Source: Nostoc sp. UHCC 0926
GTDB lineage: Bacteria; Cyanobacteriota; Cyanobacteriia; Cyanobacteriales; Nostocaceae
Assembly: GCF_028623165.1 (NCBI RefSeq)
Contig: NZ_CP117768.1
Coordinates: 682,001-746,000 of the forward strand
DNA: 64,000 nt
Direction of reading: 5' to 3'
Below are positions 1 through 8,190 of the stretch, one piece after another. The translations under genes were made by a program, and so were the position numbers. The notes beneath the pieces were generated by a model. The model searched no databases, was not told the origin of the DNA, and saw only the letters and a list, made by a program, of their open reading frames with translations. Each line of letters opens with the position of its first letter. Within the stretch, counting starts at the first letter, position 1.

Positions 1-650
1 CGCAAACTAGCCTGGGCATTCGCCACAGCAGACCGATTAATTCTTACTAATTCATCAGCTTGTTGCAAATTGTAGTATTGAGTGCTGGCATTCAACCTAA
101 TTGTAAGAGACTGAGTTTCAACATTAAATTCATCCACACGTAGTTGTTCTTTAGCTGCTCGGATAGTTGCCTCTCGATTACCGGAGGTATAAAGGTTATA
201 ATTCAGTTGTGCTGAACCATTGAAAGTGGTGCTGCTTTGAGATGAATTGTTAGTAAAACCATTCCCATTATTAGTTACACTACTGTTAAGACCAAGAGTA
301 GGATACAAGGCAGCTTGAGACTCGCGTAGCACCGAGCGACTGCGTTCTAACTGTAATAGGGCTATCTGTAAGTCTCGATTGTTGCGTTTTGCTAGTTCCA
401 AAGCCTGTGCCAAACTGATTGGCACAGTTTGCTGAATCCTTACTTCCTCTGGTTTGGTAGGAAATTGGAGAGGATTGGAATTGGGGTTGAGGGAATCGGG
501 AACCTTTACAGAGCTTGAGGAATTCTGCGCTTTTGGGGGAGTTGCTGCACTTGCTGCATTTGGAAAAAGAATAGCGATACCTGACGGCAAGGCTACCGCC
601 AACGCTACAGTAACCCAGGTAGAATGTACGGAGAATAAGCTGAGATTCAT
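1..650 (-). CDS. TolC-family outer-membrane efflux protein (N-terminal part, runs off the window)
   Basis: The reverse strand is open from an ATG at 650 to the window edge, about 216 codons. The translation begins with a hydrophobic signal-peptide-like segment ending in AASAA (about residues 15-36). A Ser/Pro/Asn-rich linker follows, then VPISLAQALELAKRNNRDLQ, the usual opening of the TolC/OEP fold, and alanine/glutamine-rich helices (ESQAALYPTL, AKEQLRVDEF) typical of its periplasmic coiled coil. TolC proteins form the outer-membrane channel of tripartite exporters. It lies downstream of the ABC ATPase, permease and HlyD adaptor on the same strand, so it probably completes that export system. 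The C-terminal half is outside the window. Family assignment is firm; the substrate is unknown. Confidence 0.85.
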   Translation of the reverse strand, partial: MNLSLFSVHSTWVTVALAVALPSGIAILFPNAASAATPPKAQNSSSSVKVPDSLNPNSNPLQFPTKPEEVRIQQTVPISLAQALELAKRNNRDLQIALLQLERSRSVLRESQAALYPTLGLNSSVTNNGNGFTNNSSQSSTTFNGSAQLNYNLYTSGNREATIRAAKEQLRVDEFNVETQSLTIRLNASTQYYNLQQADELVRINRSAVANAQASL

Positions 651-753
651 AATGATGTAGTCATTAATTAGGTTTCTTTGAGGATACAATCACCTGATTG
701 ACATACAGAGGTTTAAATTTTAAATTCCCCCTCAAAAGGTTGATATTAACAAA

Positions 754-1425
754 TTAACCTACAATCAAACCATCCTGAACTCGAATAATCCTGTTGGTTT
801 GAGCAGCGATATCTGGCTCATGAGTGACAATCACAATTGTGATCCCTTGGTCATTAAGTTCTGTTAGCAAACTCATCACCTCATAAGATGTTTCAGTATC
901 TAAAGCTCCTGTTGGCTCATCTGCCAAAACTAATGCAGGTCGGTTGACCAAAGCACGAGCAATAGCTACCCGTTGTTGTTGTCCGCCAGAGAGTTGACTA
1001 GGACGGTTAGATATCCGTGCGCCTAGTCCTACCTTTTCCAAGGCTTCTAATGCCCTTTGACGACGTTTTGGCTTAGGCAAGTTAGCATAAATCATTGGTA
1101 ACATGACGTTTTCCAGCGCTGTCGCCCGAGCCAATAAGTTAAATTGTTGGAAAACAAAACCTATTCTTTGGTTGCGGATATAGGCTAATTCATCATCATC
1201 AAAAGTCGTCAGGTTTCTGCCTTCAAAAATATAGTCTCCAGTTGTGGGACGATCCAGACATCCCAAAATATTCATCAGCGTGGATTTACCCGAACCTGAT
1301 ACACCCATAATGGAGACGTATTCCCCTTCCTCTATGGAGAGTTGAATTCCCTTGAGTATTGGAACACTAACTTCTCCCAAGTGATAAGTTTTGGTAATCG
1401 ATTCCATCCAAATCATAGTTGTCAT
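754..1425 (-). CDS. ABC transporter ATP-binding protein, MacB/LolD type
   Basis: A 223-residue stand-alone ATPase with every hallmark of the family: Walker [10 protein letters not shown] near residue 41, a Q-loop in FVFQQFNLL, signature [15 protein letters not shown] near 143, Walker [14 protein letters not shown], and the switch His in VTHEPD. The sequence is closest to the LolD/MacB/DevA group, which drives permeases with large periplasmic domains instead of classical importers. It should energise the MacB-type permease encoded at 2482-3762. In related loci the two genes are usually adjacent, whereas here a glyoxalase-fold gene and a 150-bp repeat separate them. The ATPase is 103 bases upstream of tolC on the same strand. 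Confidence 0.93.
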   Translation of the reverse strand: MTTMIWMESITKTYHLGEVSVPILKGIQLSIEEGEYVSIMGVSGSGKSTLMNILGCLDRPTTGDYIFEGRNLTTFDDDELAYIRNQRIGFVFQQFNLLARATALENVMLPMIYANLPKPKRRQRALEALEKVGLGARISNRPSQLSGGQQQRVAIARALVNRPALVLADEPTGALDTETSYEVMSLLTELNDQGITIVIVTHEPDIAAQTNRIIRVQDGLIVG

Positions 1426-1603
1426 ATTGATTTCGGCTTAATAAATTGTTAGTTGTTGGTTGTTAATTTTTCAAAAATTACATTGACTGTATAACCTGCG
1501 AATAATTAAAATTTATTCCCCAGGCTATTTGCAAATAAGCTGCAATATTAGGATGTAAAATTATCAGTAAATAGAATGTAGTTCTTGCAATCAAATACCA
1601 TAA

Positions 1604-2275
1604 TCACCATCTAATTAAAATTGGTAGTTGCGAGCCAAAATCTTGTGAATTACCTTCCTTGGCGTTATCAAACTCTATTTCTAGTTGGTAAAAATTGCCT
1701 TGTGAAAATTGCACTAATCCCAGATCAATTAGTGTTATCACTTCAGCAGAAAAGTTTTGAACACCGGGTAAGGTGACTTGTAATGCTGTAATTTCTTTGA
1801 ATCCAATTTTATGAACAAAAGGAGGTCGCGGTTCTAACGGGTAATTTGGAGGTTTTTGGGTTGCAGGTGAAATGAAAATCAATGGTTCTGATAAATTGTC
1901 ACTATTGGTTGCGATCGCAATAGAAGCTTTTGGTGTCCGATATGCTGCATGGTAATCCCAAGTAGGAAATGGTATTTCTCGTAAATTTGATGCTGTTGCC
2001 CGGAAGGAAATGCCAAAAGGGCAAGCCTGTGTTTCTTGCCAACGGCAGCGTGACCACAAACCTGTAGGGCGAACAAGAGGAGACTGAATTTCGTTAGCCT
2101 CAAAAAGCCAAAGTAACTCAAGATAAGCATTATCAAAGAAGAAGCAAACATTTGCAGTCCCTTGACCTCGATGAATTCTCCGGCTACCTTCTGTGAGTCC
2201 AAAAGCAGTTAGCATATCTGCTGGTGGTGCTTCTGGTTCAACACAGACAAAGATATGATCTAGTTCAAGTTGCAT
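1604..2275 (-). CDS. VOC/glyoxalase-like domain protein
   Basis: A 223-residue protein opening with LELDHIFVCVEPEAP and continuing with AYLELLWLFEANE. This pattern (His in the first strand, Glu in a later LELLW strand) marks the vicinal-oxygen-chelate fold of glyoxalases and extradiol dioxygenases. The extended length and the C-terminal half (about residues 115-223) suggest a two-module VOC protein of the glyoxalase-like type. No signal peptide or membrane segment is seen, so it should be cytosolic. Its reaction cannot be predicted. It sits inside an otherwise standard export operon, between permease and ATPase, which raises the possibility of a role in modifying the exported compound or in resistance to it; that is inference only. 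Confidence 0.7.
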   Translation of the reverse strand: MQLELDHIFVCVEPEAPPADMLTAFGLTEGSRRIHRGQGTANVCFFFDNAYLELLWLFEANEIQSPLVRPTGLWSRCRWQETQACPFGISFRATASNLREIPFPTWDYHAAYRTPKASIAIATNSDNLSEPLIFISPATQKPPNYPLEPRPPFVHKIGFKEITALQVTLPGVQNFSAEVITLIDLGLVQFSQGNFYQLEIEFDNAKEGNSQDFGSQLPILIRW

Positions 2276-2329
2276 ATATTCACTTGTTTTAAGAGAAGCT
2301 TTTAATTTTTAAATTTTCTTTTTTTGAAT

Positions 2330-2480
2330 TATAGCGCTTCTCGGTTGAGTCCAATACAGACCTAACCCCCAACCCCTTCCCTACTAGCGTTGGGGGGTAA
2401 GATTCAAAGCCTCTCTCCTTTTAGGAGAGAGGAATGGAAGTGAGGTCAAAGTGTATTGCATACAAACGAGAAGCGCTATA
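2330..2480. mobile_element. 150-bp inverted-repeat element, copy 1
   Basis: An element with near-perfect ends: ATAGCGCTTCTCG on the left and its exact complement CGAGAAGCGCTAT on the right, the similarity extending with four mismatches to about 27 bases (through CCAATAC and GTATTGC). TA is present at both outer edges. There is no coding capacity; the interior contains CCTCTCTCCTTTTAGGAGAG, a small hairpin. Related copies lie at 29273-29434 and, inverted, at 63152-63303. The right end stops one base before the stop codon of the permease gene at 2482. These are properties of a non-autonomous MITE-like element. Confidence 0.8.
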
Positions 2481-2481
2481 T

Positions 2482-3762
2482 TTAGTCACTACGTAAAGCG
2501 GTGATTGGATCTAATTTGGATGCGTTCCGGGCTGGAATTACCCCAGCGATTAAGCCAACGGTTAACGAGAGTACAAAGCCAGCAATGATCGACAATAAAG
2601 AAATTACAAACGGAAATTTGAAAATGTTTGCAGCTACAAAAGCTAATAAAACCCCAGTCGCCATGCCAATACCTCCGCCGACAATGGAAATCACGATCGC
2701 TTCGGCTAAAAATTGATTAAGGATTGCAGAATTGGTGGCTCCTACGGCTTTACGAATCCCGATTTCTCGCGTCCGCTCAACCACGGAAACTAGCATAATA
2801 TTGGCAATACCAATTCCACCAACCACTAACGAAATTCCGGCGATCGCTACCACCATTACTGTAAATAAACCCACAATACTAGTAAAGGTACTAACAATAT
2901 CAGCTTGATTAGTCAGCCGAAAATCATCAGCTTGCGGCGGATAAATGTTGTGACGCAGGCGTAAGAGATTAGTGACTTGAAACTGAGCGGCTTCTAACTG
3001 CTCCTGATTAGCGCCTTTGACTAAAATTCCACTTACAGAAACGCCTACCAGGGCATTGTTACCAACCAGTCTCTTGGACATAGTAGTTAGAGGGATGAAA
3101 ATCTGGTCATCTCGATCCATCGGGCCTTGAGCGCCTTTAGGCTCCATCACTCCAATTACTTCATAAGCTTCTCCCTGAATCCGAATTCGCTCACCGATAG
3201 GATTTACACCCTTTCCAAAAAGTGTGGTTTGGACTGTGGGGCCAAGAATGGCAAGCTGTGCGGCAATATCTAGTTCTTCCTGAGTAAAATATCTCCCTTG
3301 TTGAGGGTGGGTATTTCTGACTTCTGGGTAGTTTAAATCTGTGCCATAAATGGTTGTTGAGGTGTTCTGTCCTGCATATACAACTTGGGCGCTGCGTTGG
3401 AGATAAGCAGAAACCGTCTGTGCTGATGGCGCTTGTGTAGCGATCGCCTTAGCATCTTCCCAAGTCAAGGTGCTGCTAGAACCTACTCCTTGACGGACAT
3501 TCCCGCTTCTTGCAGCACCCGCTAAGATTTGGATCACATCTGTACCCAATGCTTGTATCTGTTGCTCAACCCCCTTTTGCACTCCCTGGCCGACAGAAGT
3601 AATCGCAATGACCGAAGAAATCCCAATAATCACGCCCAACATAGTTAGACCTGTGCGTAATTTGTTACTCCACAAAGTCTCTGCCGCCATTGTCAAGATT
3701 TCCAGCAACGGTACTGTGCGGGTATTCTTAGCTTTGTAAAAGCCCTTAAATATCTTAAACAT
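2482..3762 (-). CDS. MacB-type ABC transporter permease (FtsX domain)
   Basis: A 426-residue permease. One membrane helix near residues 36-58 (LGVIIGISSVIAITSVGQGV) is followed by a MacB-type periplasmic domain to about residue 290 and three C-terminal helices near 300-325, 350-375 and 385-412. The cytoplasmic motif TREIGIRKAVGA, between helices two and three, is diagnostic of the FtsX/MacB/LolC superfamily. It lacks its own ATPase domain and so needs the separate ATPase at 754-1425, as in the cyanobacterial DevBCA exporters. It starts 22 bases after the HlyD-like adaptor, indicating co-transcription. The stop codon abuts a 150-bp repeat element. Such proteins do mechanical periplasmic export, not channel transport. 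Confidence 0.9.
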   Translation of the reverse strand: MFKIFKGFYKAKNTRTVPLLEILTMAAETLWSNKLRTGLTMLGVIIGISSVIAITSVGQGVQKGVEQQIQALGTDVIQILAGAARSGNVRQGVGSSSTLTWEDAKAIATQAPSAQTVSAYLQRSAQVVYAGQNTSTTIYGTDLNYPEVRNTHPQQGRYFTQEELDIAAQLAILGPTVQTTLFGKGVNPIGERIRIQGEAYEVIGVMEPKGAQGPMDRDDQIFIPLTTMSKRLVGNNALVGVSVSGILVKGANQEQLEAAQFQVTNLLRLRHNIYPPQADDFRLTNQADIVSTFTSIVGLFTVMVVAIAGISLVVGGIGIANIMLVSVVERTREIGIRKAVGATNSAILNQFLAEAIVISIVGGGIGMATGVLLAFVAANIFKFPFVISLLSIIAGFVLSLTVGLIAGVIPARNASKLDPITALRSD

Positions 3763-3784
3763 AAGGTTTTATTTAAAACTCACT

Positions 3785-5389
3785 TTAAGGGGAACCACCG
3801 CCTTGAGAACGACCACCGGCAGAACCACCACCTGAACGATCGCCACCGCCGGCTCCTCTTCCTCCTCCTGTGCCTCCTCCTAGACCAGGAAAAACCCCTC
3901 CTCGTGGTGTTGATTGCGGACGTGACCCTGGTGGGAAACTGAGCAATACCCTTTCGTTTCCTGTCAATCCAGATTTAACTTCGGTAAAATTATTTGCGGA
4001 AACGCCAGTCTCAATGGCAGTGAACACAGGTCTGTTATTCTTTCCTGCCACAAACACACCTGTGGCATTTTCTTGGCGCACCACCGAGGCTGTTGGTACT
4101 ACTAGAACATTGTCCACTTGACCGACTTGAAAATCTACTTCCGCATTCATCCCAGACCGCAGTAGTCTTTGAGGGTCTAAAAGTGATACTCTCACTTCAA
4201 AACTGGTGACGTTTTGCTCTACTATCGCTTGGGCAGCAATTTGGCTGACTTTACCTTCAAAGGTTTTTCCTGGGTAGGCATCTGCTTTAATCGAGACTTT
4301 TTGACCAAGGCGGGTTTTGGAAATATTTGTTTCCGCTAAATTTGCGACAACTTCATTTGTTGAAGCTAGAGACAAGATTGAAGAAGAAGAAGAAGAAGCT
4401 ACTTCACTACTGGCTGTTGTAGGTGTCACGAAAGCGCCTGGGTCAGCAAACTTCTTGGTCACCACACCATCAAAGGGGGCGCGAATTACCGTGTCGTTGA
4501 TTTCGGCTTGGATGTTTTGCAGGGAGCCACGAGCAGATGTTACCTGGGCGCGGGCTGCGTTAATATCTTCTTGGCGCGTTCCTGCTTTCAGAAGCGCCAA
4601 AGCTTGCTGTCTCTGCTTCACCACAGCTCGGGCTTGCTCAATGTCTTCTGGACGTGACCCAGCTTTTTGCAACCCCAGTGCTTGCTGTACTTCATTTACA
4701 CTAGCTTGGGCGCTGTCGCGAGTGGCACGGTTTTGGTTAAGAGTCTGAAGCGATATACCGCCTGCATTGTAAAGTTGCTGATTACGAACAAAATCATCTT
4801 CTGCTTGGCGAAGGGTGGCTTGAGCGCTTTGCAAGCGGGCCTGTGCTTGGGCAATATCTTGAGAGCGATTGCCTGCTTGTACCTTTTGCAGATTCGCCTC
4901 GGCTTCGTCTAATACTCCTTGTGCTTGAGCAATATCTTGAGGGCGATTACCTGCGATCGCCTTTTGCAAATTCGCCTCGGCTTGTGCCAATTGTCCTTGA
5001 GCGGAGGTAAGCTGCCCCCGCAGGTTGGAATCATCCATGTAAGCTACAATCTGTCCTTGTTTGACGAGATCCCCTTCCTTTACCAGCAGTGTTTTCAAGA
5101 TCCCTGAATTTTTCGGGCTGAGGTTGATTGACCGCTCAGGCTTGACCGTTCCGTTCGCTGAAACTGTGATTGTTAAACTCTGCCTTTCTACAGGTCTTGT
5201 CAGCACCCGGCGTCTGGCTTCTTGACGGGAAACAACTGTTACTTGGTAATAAACTCCATAGCCAATTCCACCCAAAAGGCAAAGAGCAATTAGCCAAGAG
5301 AGCCAATTACGTCTGCCCTTTTTTTTCTTTACCTCTGGAACCAAAATTGAGGAATCTACGGTATTTGATGTATCAATTTTCATATCCAT
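3785..5389 (-). CDS. HlyD/MacA-type periplasmic adaptor protein
   Basis: A 534-residue adaptor. A cytoplasmic tail with a KKKKGRR cluster is followed by one membrane helix (about 30-52), a biotinyl-lipoyl half (PERSINLSPKNSGILKTLLV), a long alpha-helical hairpin (about 115-300), the second lipoyl half (VIRAPFDGVVTKKFADPGAF) and a beta-barrel region. The hairpin is built from internal repeats carrying AGNRPQDIAQAQ, AGNRSQDIAQAQ, AGSRPEDIEQAR and AGTRQEDINAAR. The last 40 residues are almost entirely Gly/Ser/Arg. A run of Ser near residue 330 comes from a GAA/TTC triplet tract. It heads the export genes and should bridge the permease to TolC across the periplasm. Confidence 0.92.
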   Translation of the reverse strand: MDMKIDTSNTVDSSILVPEVKKKKGRRNWLSWLIALCLLGGIGYGVYYQVTVVSRQEARRRVLTRPVERQSLTITVSANGTVKPERSINLSPKNSGILKTLLVKEGDLVKQGQIVAYMDDSNLRGQLTSAQGQLAQAEANLQKAIAGNRPQDIAQAQGVLDEAEANLQKVQAGNRSQDIAQAQARLQSAQATLRQAEDDFVRNQQLYNAGGISLQTLNQNRATRDSAQASVNEVQQALGLQKAGSRPEDIEQARAVVKQRQQALALLKAGTRQEDINAARAQVTSARGSLQNIQAEINDTVIRAPFDGVVTKKFADPGAFVTPTTASSEVASSSSSSILSLASTNEVVANLAETNISKTRLGQKVSIKADAYPGKTFEGKVSQIAAQAIVEQNVTSFEVRVSLLDPQRLLRSGMNAEVDFQVGQVDNVLVVPTASVVRQENATGVFVAGKNNRPVFTAIETGVSANNFTEVKSGLTGNERVLLSFPPGSRPQSTPRGGVFPGLGGGTGGGRGAGGGDRSGGGSAGGRSQGGGSP

Positions 5390-5485
5390 TTTGTCTATAA
5401 AGAACGGCTACCGAGCTAGTTATTCACGGCTAAAACTATAGCCTGGTAGCCCTAATACTGACAATTATTTTGAGTTATTGGTGTT

Positions 5486-6037
5486 TTAAAGGTTTACTTG
5501 CAGTACCAATCCACTAGGAAGTCTGTAGTAACCATCACGCTCTCTCACTAATCTCCCAGCAGGAACAATTTCCTGATTGGGAAGAAGAATATCCCCGTTG
5601 GGAAGTCTGAAATAACCTTGATTACGCAGTCTGACTATGTTCCTAACAGGAATAATTTGCCCATTGGGATATCTGATGTCACCATTACCAAGTCTGACTA
5701 CTCTGCTATAGGGTTGGTTGTCGCGGTTCCAATTGCCCCGATCTCTAAGGTTTCTGACTTCTCCAGGATTGGATCTGCCGTCGCGGTTCCAATTACCCCT
5801 GTCTCTCAGGTTTCTGACTTCTCCAGAATTGGATCTGCCGTCATGGTTCCAATTGCGCCTGTCTCCAGGGTTGCTGTCTTCTCTATAGTTGCGTCTGCCG
5901 TCGCGATCCCAATCTTGATCACGTTGACCAACAACGTAGACTTTCGTCTGGGCACTTGCAGGCGCAGTCAAGAGAGTGGGAACAATGATTAGGGCAGCAG
6001 CAGCTAAGACTATCGATACACGGTTTGCTTTTAACAT
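5486..6037 (-). CDS. small secreted repeat protein of unknown function
   Basis: A 183-residue protein with a clear signal peptide (residues 1-30, ending APASAQ) and a good Shine-Dalgarno, AGGAG, ahead of the ATG at 6037. The middle is a tandem array of 20-residue units, NWNRDGRSNPGEVRNLRDRG and variants, rich in Asp/Arg/Asn. The D-x-D-G-type spacing is reminiscent of calcium-loop repeats, but I cannot prove metal binding. The C-terminal half carries a second degenerate repeat with the core NGDI-x-x-PNGQIIP, GYFRLPNGDILLPN and GYYRLPSG. It lies between the TetR gene and the exporter genes on the same strand. I do not recognise the family. Confidence 0.65.
   Translation of the reverse strand: MLKANRVSIVLAAAALIIVPTLLTAPASAQTKVYVVGQRDQDWDRDGRRNYREDSNPGDRRNWNHDGRSNSGEVRNLRDRGNWNRDGRSNPGEVRNLRDRGNWNRDNQPYSRVVRLGNGDIRYPNGQIIPVRNIVRLRNQGYFRLPNGDILLPNQEIVPAGRLVRERDGYYRLPSGLVLQVNL
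5721..5900 (-). repeat. three 60-bp tandem coding repeats
   Basis: Units at 5721-5780, 5781-5840 and 5841-5900 begin TCGCGGTTCCAATTGCCC, TCGCGGTTCCAATTACCC and TCATGGTTCCAATTGCGC on the plus strand. Each encodes one 20-residue repeat of the secreted protein. The first two are nearly identical at DNA level and the third more diverged, so unit number may vary between strains. Confidence 0.85.
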
Positions 6038-6190
6038 GGAATTGACTCCTTATTTACATTAAAATTCTATTTTGCTGAGGTTCCGATTCAGTAATTTAAA
6101 CAGTTGCTTTTGTTTTGGCATCAAGATGTCTAACATTTACAACCTCGTATAAATTCATACATAATAATTATGACTTAAAAATTCCCAACC

Positions 6191-6245
6191 GATGTATGAC
6201 CAAAGTCACTAGTAATTCCAGACTGATGTATGACGAAAGTCATCA
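6191..6245. promoter_or_regulatory. two direct repeats of GATGTATGACnAAAGTCA upstream of the secreted protein gene
   Basis: The 310 bases between the TetR gene and the secreted repeat-protein gene contain two copies of GATGTATGAC(C/G)AAAGTCA, starting at 6191 and 6226, 35 bases apart. The core ATGAC-n(3)-GTCAT is itself an inverted repeat, best in the second copy. The position, 150-200 bases upstream of the ATG at 6037, and the duplication suggest a transcription-factor site. The protein that would bind is unknown. Confidence 0.45.
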
Positions 6246-6347
6246 GTTTTTATAATAGGTACTGGGCAAGGGGAGACGCGACTAAATATTTCTACAAATC
6301 TCTTTGCGTCTCGGTGTAAGAGCGTCCCGGCGTCAGTTTACTTAATC

Positions 6348-6980
6348 CTAGGTTGGTGCAATTCCTTGCCAGATAAGATCCACAATACTCAGGATAAATA
6401 CTGATGCTTCTGTGGTAGGCTCTCCAGAATTTAAGTAACTTCCTATTGTTAATTCGGCAGTTGGCATACTGACTTGGGAGGACATTTGTTCTACGAAAAC
6501 GTAGTTCATCACCGATCCTATTAAGATATGAGCCACTGTCTTGGCATCGCAAGGGCGAAGGCGGTCTTGATTGATCTCACGTTCTAAGAAAGCAGTCAGT
6601 ACTTTGACATCTTGCATCGGTCTTGGCTGTTTGCCTTCAAGTTCTACGATCGCATTGCCTCGCGATCGCAGCATCATGATCCGAGGCAGCACCTCGTGAT
6701 AAAATTCCATAATCTGGAGACAAATATTGATTAGGTTTTCTTTGAGATCCCCTTTGCCACCAAGAGATTCCAACTCGTTCACCCACAGGGGTTTTTCTGG
6801 AATTCCCATCGCCGCAAAAAATAATTCTTCTTTCGTTGAGAATCGCTTGAAAATTGAAGCTTCAGAAATACCAGCTTGTTGAGCAATTTCTAAGGTTGAA
6901 GCACCAAATCCTTGTTGCAGGAAAACTTGCCGAGCCGCTTCTAAGATTTGCTGATTGGTGATTCTGGGTATCCGAGGCAT
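6348..6980 (-). CDS. TetR/AcrR family transcriptional regulator
   Basis: A 210-residue regulator. The N-terminal 55 residues form the TetR helix-turn-helix (ILEAARQVFLQQGFGASTLE, then AQQAGISEASIFKRFSTKEE). The remainder is a helical ligand-binding domain with no close motif. It precedes, on the same strand, the secreted repeat protein and the HlyD-MacB-ATPase-TolC export genes, the usual arrangement for a local repressor of an efflux system. A perfect 9-bp inverted repeat lies two bases upstream of its start codon and suggests autoregulation. The effector cannot be inferred. Confidence 0.88.
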   Translation of the reverse strand: MPRIPRITNQQILEAARQVFLQQGFGASTLEIAQQAGISEASIFKRFSTKEELFFAAMGIPEKPLWVNELESLGGKGDLKENLINICLQIMEFYHEVLPRIMMLRSRGNAIVELEGKQPRPMQDVKVLTAFLEREINQDRLRPCDAKTVAHILIGSVMNYVFVEQMSSQVSMPTAELTIGSYLNSGEPTTEASVFILSIVDLIWQGIAPT

Positions 6981-6981
6981 A

Positions 6982-7003
6982 AATAAGTAAGTGGTTACTT
7001 ATT
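6982..7003. promoter_or_regulatory. putative TetR operator: 9-bp perfect inverted repeat
   Basis: AATAAGTAA-GTGG-TTACTTATT is a perfect 9+9 palindrome with a 4-base spacer, directly upstream of the TetR-family ATG at 6980 and in the divergent intergenic region shared with the TPR gene at 7126. Size, symmetry and position match TetR-family operators. The assignment is by position only. Confidence 0.55.
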
Positions 7004-7125
7004 AATTTATTGCCTTTGTGCTTGGGATGTCAAGAACTAATGACGTAAGATTTTACTGCCGTCAACAGCCCAGATCGTTTAAGCTAGCTGAAAGATTCTT
7101 TGATTAGTGGCTTAAAGGCGGTAGT

Positions 7126-8004
7126 GTGCCTAAATATGTTCGTTTGATTTCTCTTCTAATGGTTTGTAGTTTGTGGAGTATGCCACAAGCCGCTAACGCG
7201 CAGGCATTAATACCCCATACATTGCAAGTAGATTCAGAGAAGCAGGGGTTGAGGTTGGCACAGGAAGCGGCTCAACTCGCTCAGTTTCAACAGGTTGAAT
7301 TAGCTTTGCCACTAGCGCGGCTGGCTAGTAACCTGGCTTCCAAAAATGAGAAGGTGTGGTTGCTCTTAGGTGGATTGCAGCTACAAACTAAAGAGTTTGA
7401 CGCGGCGATTACTAGCCTGAAAAAAGCGCAATCTATCAATCCCAAAAATGGTGAGATTCTGTTTGCTTTGGGTTCAGCTAATTTTCAGCAGAAAAATTAC
7501 CAGGCATCTGTTGTCAATTACCAAGACGGTTTGAAGTTAAAACCCAATGATCCAGAAGGGTTATTTAATTTGGGTAATGCTTACTTTCTGCTGGGTCGAT
7601 TCCCAGATGCGATCACACAGTACAATAAAGCCGTCTCCCAAGATAAAAAATTCTGGCCGGCGCTGAACAATATTGGCTTAATCAACTACGAACAGGGTGA
7701 TACCCCCGGAGCAATTAAGCGATGGCAATCTGCTATAACTCTTGAGAAGCAAGCCGCAGAACCTTTATTGGCCTTGGCAGTGGCACTGTATACTAAAGGC
7801 GATCGCCAACAAGGACTAACCTTTGGAGAAGCTGCACTCCGCATCGATCAGCGCTATGCTAGCTTGGATTTTCTCAAAGAAAATCTCTGGGGCGATCGCC
7901 TACTGTCTGATACGAAAAAATTCCTAGAATCACCCCGTATTCAAGCAGCCCTACTGCAACGAGATAACTCATCATCAGCCCCTCAACAACAGCCTACCCA
8001 ATAG
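7126..8004 (+). CDS. secreted or periplasmic TPR-repeat protein
   Basis: A 292-residue protein starting at GTG (7126). A signal peptide covers residues 1-26 (LISLLMVCSLWS, then PQAANAQA). Residues 45-230 hold successive tetratricopeptide repeats, recognisable in AITSLKKAQSINPKNGEILF, GLKLKPNDPEGLFNLGNAYF and AVSQDKKFWPALNNIGLINY. TPRs are protein-binding scaffolds and give no specific function here. It is divergent from the TetR gene and shares its operator-bearing spacer, so it could be co-regulated with the export locus. A 42-bp palindrome downstream probably serves as its terminator. Confidence 0.8.
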   Translation: MPKYVRLISLLMVCSLWSMPQAANAQALIPHTLQVDSEKQGLRLAQEAAQLAQFQQVELALPLARLASNLASKNEKVWLLLGGLQLQTKEFDAAITSLKKAQSINPKNGEILFALGSANFQQKNYQASVVNYQDGLKLKPNDPEGLFNLGNAYFLLGRFPDAITQYNKAVSQDKKFWPALNNIGLINYEQGDTPGAIKRWQSAITLEKQAAEPLLALAVALYTKGDRQQGLTFGEAALRIDQRYASLDFLKENLWGDRLLSDTKKFLESPRIQAALLQRDNSSSAPQQQPTQ

Positions 8005-8010
8005 AAGTGC

Positions 8011-8063
8011 TGAGTTAGGAGTTAGGAGTTAAAAGTTAAGAGTTAAAAGTTAGGAGTTGGCAG
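8011..8063. repeat. heptamer-type STRR array (GAGTTAG/AAAGTTA)
   Basis: Seven consecutive near-copies of a 7-base unit (GAGTTAG, GAGTTAG, GAGTTAA, AAGTTAA and so on) lie just after the TPR gene. Short tandemly repeated heptamers of this sort are a known feature of Nostoc-type genomes. The stretch after it (8090-8120) has a small GC-rich dispersed repeat built on CGGAGTCTCCGGCTCCG. Confidence 0.75.
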
Positions 8064-8190
8064 TTCAATATTTCAACTCCTCACTCATAACCGGAGTTTC
8101 GGAGTCTCCGGCTCCGCTCCTAACTCATAACTTTCCGATTACCACTTGCTTAATCGCACCTTTTCGTAGTACATATATACTAACTAAATC

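Noticed and set aside
4317..4748. Open frame on the plus strand inside the HlyD gene
   Set aside because: It is the antisense shadow of the repetitive hairpin of the adaptor; no domain or ribosome site.
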